From assembly GCF_022201045.2 (NCBI RefSeq), contig NC_068559.1, positions 19,909,501-19,973,500 of the forward strand: DNA of 64,000 bases. Reading direction: 5' to 3'. A model generated the notes under the pieces. It ran no database searches and was not told where the DNA came from. It saw only the letters and a list, made by a program, of their open reading frames with translations. Shown piece by piece: positions 57,726 through 64,000 of the stretch. Positions within the stretch are counted from its first letter, which is position 1. Every line of letters begins with the position of its first letter. Position numbers and translations under genes: made by a program. The stretch is from Citrus sinensis. Lineage: Eukaryota; Streptophyta; Magnoliopsida; Sapindales; Rutaceae.

Positions 57726-59179
57726 TGATTGAAAGTGGGAAGTGATGACCGATAATGGATGTGGGGATACAACAGCAGACATTCTTGACTCCAATGAGTG
57801 GAGGACTCAAACAACTGCTTCCAAAAGGTAGTCTTCCATTAATAATCTTTGTTGAAATTTATGAAAATGTTTTTGTCAATGATTGAGATACAAGGAGCGT
57901 CAAACAAAAAAAAAAATTATACTATATATGAAAGCTGCATCACTGATTGTTTTAACCACAAAGTTTGATTAATTTCCTTTGTCCCTCTGATAGCAAACAT
58001 AGAATCTTTAGCTGTTGATTATAATCTTTAATGGTGCTTAAATCCTAATCCAAGAGATTTATTGACTTATTGTGATGCATCCTTTCGGAGGGTATCAAAA
58101 CAACACCATGAGAGATCGTTTTTATCGGCTTCTCTGATCATTTGGGCCGAATATCATTATTCAAATATCTCTTATTTCAAAAAGTCAATCTAAAGAGGTA
58201 GCACAATCAAACATGCTGTATCTATTATCCATTATCTCAATACGTCTAAAAAAAAAATTAAACTACCAAACAAAAGGTGTTCTAGAGGCAAAAGAGTACT
58301 GCAGCTTATAGAAAGAGAGAGTCTACTTTCTAGGCACTTATAAGTCCACGAGATAAGCTTTTTAAGGTGATGCCAAACTTAATTAAAATTATTATAATTC
58401 AACCTTCTTTTAAAACTGAGGTCTGCAGGCAGCAACTCAGATATTGGGTCTAAAAGACAGTTCAAGAGTTTAATGGCTCATAAAAATAATAATAATAATA
58501 ACTTAATGGTATATAAGGCTCAATTAGGATCACAGTTCTTTTACCCAATAATAATAAAAATAATAATAATAATGATAGATGTGAGATAGTGGTGGGGGGT
58601 GTTGGATTTTCAATGAGGCTCATTAGGAACCAACTTACATTTAACGTCGCAGTCACATGGGAATCTTCAATACAAAGGGGCAAAAGACAATGTTGGCAGC
58701 AACCTCATCATCAAGAAGTATGAAGTAATGGGAAACCACGAACCAAATGAAATAATAATAAATACCAACAAAATAATTAGATACGAAGTAATGTTTTTAC
58801 TGTTGACCCTCATTTTATAATAAGTACAATAATAAGAGAAAATGAGAGCAACATCTATAATAATGTGATTACTCTCTTATTTATATTTGTGGTCACATAA
58901 CTGTTTTTTTTTTAATAATTAGATCATTATAATAAAAAAAACATAATTATCATAAAAACTTATCTAGATAACTATTTTTTTTTTAAAAAAAATAATAAAA
59001 CCTTCGTGTTCATTTCGTTAAACTATGGACATGTCATTGTTCTTGCCTCTCATAATAATATAACAATAACAATAATAAAACAAAATTAATTATGGCCAAT
59101 ATTTTGTTATGACATGAAGACATTTCTTCAATCGGCCACAAAACTAACCAAATCCCCATAAAGCTTATCTCAACGCACT
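57726..59179. other. CRRSP upstream region and spacer
   Basis: The half next to the CRRSP gene has mixed composition. AAT microsatellites lie at about 58485-58500 and 58547-58573. The right end (about 59130-59188) was probably the original RABA5b promoter before the Mutator-like insertion. Confidence 0.4.
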
Positions 59180-59714
59180 AATATAAAGGGGGTTTTTAAT
59201 TAAATACCCTTTAATAGTTTCAAAATTATTTAAATACCCCCTCCCTTTTTTGTTTTCATGGATACCCTAACAAATGTGAGCAAAGTCGGAAATACCCTTA
59301 ATGAATGCATCAAATTCACTCAATGAATTGTCTTCATATTTTTTTCCTCATTTCTTTCACCAAAATCTATTTTTGCTGTCGATTCTTTCAAAATCTCTTA
59401 GAATCTCTCAAAATCTCTCATAACTTCTTACACAAATACAATTATGTATTCATTTTTTTAACACCCACTCTTTTTTTAAAGGTGCATTGCTTATTAAACA
59501 ACCCAATAAGGTATGTTAATGTTGTTGGGTTTTAAATTTTTTAATTTTTAGGAAAATTTATAAATTTTCCTCACATTACAATGTTTTATTTTCACCATTT
59601 TTTCTTATACATAGAAATATATGCGATGTAGGTTGTTTAATTATTTTTTTCAGCAATATAACTTATTTATGGCAAAAATGTTTCGAGTCGTGCATTCTTT
59701 TGATACCGTGTACG

Positions 59715-59932
59715 TCATATAGTTAGTCATGTAGGTCGTGTAAGTAATATAGTCGTGTAAGTCGTGTAGGTCGTGTAGGTCACGTAAGAAATATAGTCAT
59801 GTAGGTCATGTAAGAAATATAGTCGTGTAGGTCATGTAAGAAATATAGTCGTGTAGGTCATGTAAGAAATATAGTCGTGTAAGTCGTGTAAGTAATATAG
59901 TCGTGTAGGTCATGTAGGTCGTGTAGTTACTT
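59715..59932. repeat. GTCGTGTAGGTCATGTAAG short tandem array (left)
   Basis: About a dozen degenerate copies of a 9-11-bp motif (GTCGTGTAG / GTCATGTAAG), several joined to AAATATA in a higher-order unit of about 32 bp. They lie inside the Mutator-like element, left of the MuDR fragment. Confidence 0.85.
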
Positions 59933-60767
59933 ATATATGAAATTTAATATTATTGTTTTTATTGTATCATCAGATATGGTTTTGGTACGTGTGCATATTA
60001 TCTTCAATGGTGAATGAATTGAGTAAAATGACGAGTATAAGTTCAAAGGTTCAAAGGCTAAAGGGATAATGATACCACGATCGACAACATATGCCGAATT
60101 GGTGGAGAAGATAGCTGAAGTTATTGATATAGATACTTCGAAATTCGAAATCACAATGAAGTTCAAACTTAAGACATCTGATCCTATGCCACCAGTTACA
60201 ATTCAAACCAATGATGATGTAGAATTTTTTTAGATTCCAATTTAATTTCACTTCTTTTTTTTAATAATTTTCATTGACATTTTCTGCATAGCAGCAAATA
60301 TAAATTCTTAGCACAAATTAAGTTTTTAAAGAACTAAATTAATCTAATGATTAATGAAAAAATTAGTGTAATTTTAAAGTCGTAATTAAACATATTACAG
60401 CCATTTAAAAAGTTTTTTTTTTTTTTATCTTCAAAGTGCTTTCTTCCTCTGGCCAAGCATACAAGCATACATGAGGAATGCCTGCATATAATTAATCCAT
60501 GAAATCAATTAACAAAAAAAAAATATCAACTATAGGAAATTAATGTAATGTTATACACATAAGAACACCATTCGCAATGATAAAATATTTCCACTCATAA
60601 CTAGACATATCATGACTTAACATGGCTTATAATTGGAAATTAAGAATCTCTCTAACTAATGACATTTCACCAGATAAATGTATATACACCATTCCAATTT
60701 ATTGTGAGCCTAATTAAACTAAATGTAATGTGTAGATTCTATTGACAAAAAATAAAATGTGGAATTT

Positions 60768-60945
60768 AAGGTCGTGTAATTGTGTAATACAAGAAGATCG
60801 TGTAATTGTATAATACATGAAGGTCGTATAAACATGCAATACATGAAGGTCGTGTAAACGTGTAATACATAAAGGTCGTGTAATCGTGCAATACATGAAG
60901 ATCATGTAATCGTGCAATACATGAAGATCGTGTAATACACAACCT
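60768..60945. repeat. GTCGTGTAATCGTGCAATACATGAAG tandem array (right)
   Basis: Six to seven degenerate copies of a 26-28-bp unit, each containing TCGTGTAA and AATACATGAAG, lie right of the MuDR fragment. The TCGTGTA core is shared with the left array, so both arrays may bind the same protein or share an origin. Confidence 0.85.
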
Positions 60946-61613
60946 TGAATCTTACATAACCTTACACGACCAAATCTTGTGTTACATAACAAAATTATAA
61001 TCAGCACAATCCATTAATTTTTCACAATTTGCATGCAGCAAAACAACTAGAAATTTATTTTCAAACATGTTATGAGAGACCCACAACTAATTAATCTATT
61101 TTTTCAATATAAAACCCTAACTTTTTGTTTTTTTCCCTTGAATATTAACAAGAAAACTAATTACATGGAATTACTTGTCTCAACTAGTTACAATCTGACA
61201 ATTTTACAGTAAATGTTCAACTCTCTCCGGCGATTATGTAGTGACGAACTATGCTTCACTTTCTTAGTTGTGGCAGCTTCCCCTTCTCAGGCTTAGTTTG
61301 CTCGTGTTGAAGTTTGATTTACCATGTATGGAGAATGAATGTTTGTTTTCGGTAGAGGTGATGCCGGTGAGGGAATTACAGTGTTTGTTTGTTTGAGTTT
61401 GATAATGGAGGAAATTGCAGTAGATGAGTGTTTGTTTGCTTCAGTAGAGAAGGGAGAGGAGCTGTCCGTTGAGTTGAAATGTTTTAAAATGAGGATAGAT
61501 TAGTAATTTTCTATCAGTCTTTAAAGGGTATCAATGAAAATTTTGGCAAAAATAAATTTTAGGGTATTGAGATAATTTTTGAAGTATGGAGGTGTACCGG
61601 GCGCAATTGGCAC

Positions 61614-61787
61614 AATATAAAGTCACTTAAAGCCGCTGAAGTATATATCAAAGTCCACCACCGAAGGAAACAACGACAAAGTGTCCCCCCGCCAATCACG
61701 CCGCTTTGTCTCTCTGTGCCACCTTTTCAACCCTTCACTTCGCATTTCCATCAAAAGCCCAATTAACAGGGAACAAAAGGAAGAGCA
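61614..61787 (+). promoter_or_regulatory. RABA5b 5' leader and TATA-like site at the MULE border
   Basis: Only 174 bp separate the Mutator-like element from the RABA5b start codon. The target-site duplication itself contains TATAAAG (61616-61622). If that was the native TATA box, the insertion left one copy on each side of the element. The remaining leader is pyrimidine-rich. Confidence 0.4.
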
Positions 61788-62695
61788 ATGGGTAAAGAAG
61801 AGCAAGGAGGAGGGGGAGAAGAGTACTTGTTCAAGATTGTATTGATAGGAGACTCTGCTGTGGGGAAATCGAACCTGTTGTCTAGGTTCGCGAGGAATGA
61901 GTTTGACAGCAACTCAAAGGCGACAATAGGAGTTGAGTTTCAGACGCAAGTGGTGGATATTGATGGGAAAGAAGTGAAGGCCCAGATCTGGGACACTGCC
62001 GGCCAAGAGAGATTTAGAGCTGTTACCTCTGCTTATTACAGGGGAGCTGTTGGTGCTCTTGTGGTTTATGATATTACCAGGAGAAGCAGCTTCAACAGTG
62101 TTAAACGCTGGCTTGAGGAGCTCACCAGTAAGTTCTTCTTCATTCGGATTATTTTGCTCTTCTTGTGATATATTTGTCTAATGAATAGTTTGTATTATCA
62201 CGCATGACTAGTGAGAGAGATGATCTTTGGCTAGTGTTTTGTATTACAGTCTAGTCTTAAATAACAAAACAAAACCATGACAAATTGTGTGCTATTATTG
62301 TTGGTAATGTGTCTGTTGTGTGAAGCCAAAGTTTGTTTTTTAATGAGTTGAATGATGCGTGCATTGCTGCAGCTCACTGTGATACTGCTGTGGGAAGAAT
62401 GCTGGTGGGGAACAAGTGTGATTTGGATAGCATTAGAGATGTTAGCACAGAGGAGGGCAAAAGCCTTGCGGAGGAAGAAGGATTGTTCTTCATGGAGACA
62501 TCAGCTCTTGATTCTACTAATGTTGAAGCTGCTTTTGAGGTTGTCATCCGAGAAATTTACAGCAATATCAGCAGGAAAGTACTCAACTCTGATGCATACA
62601 AAGCTGAATTGTCTGTCAATCGAGTAACCCTCGTTAAGGATGGGGCCAACTCTTCAAAAGGCAGCATGATGGATTTCTCATGCTGTGCTAAATAA
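61788..62695 (+). CDS. RABA5B: Rab GTPase, RABA5b type (Rab11 clade)
   Basis: A 220-residue protein from two exons, 61788-62127 and 62373-62695, split after one base of codon 114 (GT-AG). All G motifs are intact: P-loop GDSAVGKS at 21-28, effector TIGVEF at 46-51, WDTAGQE at 68-74, NKCD at 127-130 and ETSA at 155-158. The C-terminus is CCAK, giving two cysteines for geranylgeranylation and membrane attachment. RabA (Rab11-like) GTPases direct trafficking from the trans-Golgi network and recycling endosomes to the plasma membrane and cell plate. [14 protein letters not shown] in the hypervariable tail is typical of RABA5 members, and the [20 protein letters not shown] start fits RABA5b (At3g07410 as I recall). 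The promoter side carries a Mutator-like insertion. Confidence 0.95.
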
Positions 62696-63303
62696 GCTCT
62701 AGCTGTTCTTTCATTTATAACACAGGATCCTATCCTTCCTTGGCGGTACAAATACAAACTGCTTGTGTTGTTTCTAGCTTTCTTCCAATTAGAAGACCAA
62801 GCAAATTTTTCATATTTGGTCTTATACTCAAGTCACTGATGGATGCTTTTGTTGGAACAAGCTATAAAACGATCGTATTCGTATTTTTTTTTTAATTAAT
62901 TATTTTTTAATATGGTTGTTTATTATGTAACGGAGAATTTCATTAATTAAAACAAAGTTTATGGAACATCTAGGCTTTGGTTGCTCATCTTTCTTAAGGG
63001 GATCCGAAACCTTAAGAAATAAAATCATCAGGAAATTAACGGTTGAAATGAAGAAAAAGATTTTTCTACACTGAACTGATGTCATAGACTCCAGATAGAA
63101 CTTCAAGTTTCTCTTCATATGTTTGAGATTAGTGAGATTACAGAGTCTCTCTAAGCAATTCTAGTAAAATATACATCAATAGAATAAATAAATCGCCTAG
63201 GACAATTTCATTGACCCAACTATGAACACACAAGGACTACGCACATTCACCTTGAAGTGATGTGATCCTCACATCATTAAAGATGGCCCAAAATTTTGAA
63301 TTT
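62696..63303. other. RABA5b 3' region and spacer
   Basis: Probable RABA5b 3' UTR to about 62900, then the 3' flank of the minus-strand gene at the right edge. No other feature was seen. Confidence 0.4.
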
Positions 63304-63486
63304 TCAGGGCTTCCTCAAAGCAGATGCTGCGCCCATAACAACAGCCAAGACAAGGCCAATACCAGCCCCAAGGGAAGCACCCACGGCAGCAGCTGTCATA
63401 GAAGATGACTTGGCTTTTGCATTGGCATCTATTGCCATAACACGCTCTCGTTCCAACTCTGCCAACAGCCGATCCGTAGCAATTTC
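63304..63486 (-). CDS. C-terminal exon of an unidentified membrane-tail protein (partial)
   Basis: The last 60 codons of a gene that continues beyond the window. The exon probably begins at 63486 after a CAAG acceptor; the splice site is not certain. The first half is charged and helical (EIATDRLLAELERERVMAID), the second is a 25-residue Ala/Gly/Val-rich hydrophobic segment (VGASLGAGIGLVLAVVMGAA) ending a few residues before the stop in LRKP. This looks like a coiled coil with a tail anchor. I do not recognise the family. Upstream exons could not be placed confidently in 63487-64000. Confidence 0.6.
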   Translation of the reverse strand, partial: EIATDRLLAELERERVMAIDANAKAKSSSMTAAAVGASLGAGIGLVLAVVMGAASALRKP

Positions 63487-64000
63487 CTTGAAATTTGCAA
63501 TACAAAATTCAAAATTGTCAGCAACGACATCAGACAAATAAACCAGAAAACAAGAGACATACACGCTTCCAAACACAACAGATTTTAAATATAGAAAACG
63601 TTGATGAATAACCCATAAGTTGATTCTCCTAACAATCAACTTACATTCACCTGACCCAGTCAAACATGTTAGATGCCACTAACTACTGAATCAAATCTCA
63701 AACATAGCTACATGCCACTGACTACTGCATCAAATCTCAAACATTGTGAATACCCAAATTCATGAACATGTTGAATTCAAAGTTGAACCCCACAGATAAA
63801 AGGACTTTCAAATTAACTAATTCCAACTAATTGCTGCCTTCCTTGACAGTTTCTTGCAGGACAAAATTCAGAAAAACTAGTAGTTAAATGTTATAAGTAT
63901 TTTGACCATCGGATTGGCACCATCAATTCATGTAAAGCTATAGTTATTAAACATTCAATCTAAATAAAGTACAAAGCCATCGGATTTAATCAGTATCATG
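63487..64000 (-). other. Probable intron or upstream part of the right-edge gene
   Basis: No convincing exon was found. CAAATCTCAAACAT occurs twice near 63691 and 63732, within a short direct duplication (about 63680-63745). The sequence is compatible with an intron of the minus-strand gene ending at 63304. Confidence 0.35.

Larger units (their letters stand above)
59189..61613 (+). mobile_element. Mutator-like element with remnant MuDR N-terminal domain
   Basis: A perfect 9-bp duplication AATATAAAG flanks the element (59180-59188 and 61614-61622). The ends form diverged inverted repeats of about 85 bp; matching inner blocks include TTCAAAATTATTTAAATACCC on the left and the inverse of TTCAAAAATTATCTCAATACCC on the right, then TTTTCATGGATACCCT and TTTTCATTGATACCCT. 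Inside, the plus strand at 59976-60232 encodes a MuDR-type N-terminal domain (SKAKGIMIPRSTTYAELVEK, FEITMKFKLKTSDPMPP, DDVEFF) with an early stop, and no transposase core follows. Two short-repeat arrays lie on either side. At 2425 bp it is a non-autonomous derivative of a coding element. Confidence 0.85.

Noticed and set aside
59715-60945. CRISPR-like appearance of the short repeat arrays
   Set aside because: The repeats are degenerate, the spacers are not unique, and they lie within a plant Mutator-like element.
60714-61007. 97-codon minus-strand frame with a repeating CITRLHDLHVL-type pattern
   Set aside because: The periodic protein is simply the translated tandem array inside the Mutator-like element.
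62352-62757. Frames overlapping RABA5b exon 2 in other phases
   Set aside because: Shadows of the strongly supported Rab coding frame.

Overview
The window is AT-rich plant nuclear DNA. Genes have GT-AG introns, long intergenic spacers and many nested transposons. The proteins look like eudicot (rosid) sequences. I lean towards a Citrus-like tree, but that is an impression, not a test. No organellar, bacterial or CRISPR features are visible.

Nine protein-coding genes are supported. From left to right they are: an ankyrin-repeat integrin-linked kinase (minus, 12 exons, 5425-13905); an HMCES/SRAP abasic-site protein (plus, 8 exons, 22287-26303); YLMG1-1 (minus, one exon, 27897-28565); a DCTPP1-type nucleotide pyrophosphatase (minus, 2 exons, 35522-36530); EPFL9/STOMAGEN (minus, 3 exons, 45695-46248), with a dead tandem copy at about 48545-48897; a second cytosolic asparaginyl-tRNA synthetase, NS2/SYNC2 (plus, 8 exons, 53466-56602); a cysteine-rich repeat secretory protein (minus, one exon, 56904-57668); a RABA5b-type Rab GTPase (plus, 2 exons, 61788-62695); and the last exon of an unidentified membrane-tail protein (minus, from 63304, running off the right edge). 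A 100-codon ORF at 30367-30669 may be a tenth gene. The splice phases of all multi-exon models were checked by hand and close in frame. YLMG1-1, NS2 and RABA5b are, as I recall, adjacent loci in Arabidopsis (At3g07410-07430), so the right half appears to be a conserved block expanded by insertions.

The spacers are built from mobile elements, many with target-site duplications (TSDs) that can be read directly. There are hAT-type elements at 1891-2825, 29370-29913, 31010-31646 and 31999-32544. Mutator-like elements lie at 12545-13236 (inside kinase intron 1), 44381-44921 and 59189-61613. A Tourist-like MITE is at 39258-39520. A LINE relic spans 14188-20622 and is split by a 1938-bp non-autonomous LTR element at 17209-19146. 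A tRNA-derived SINE is split by a hAT element (30955-31827). Copia relics lie near 3285-3595 and 50880-52500.

The most notable features are three. First, EPFL9 (stomagen) is tandemly duplicated and the second copy has been broken several times. Second, a 2.4-kb Mutator-like element next to RABA5b has a TSD that contains a TATA-like motif. Third, two near-identical hAT elements lie in inverted orientation around a nested SINE/hAT. I saw no wholly new multi-gene system.
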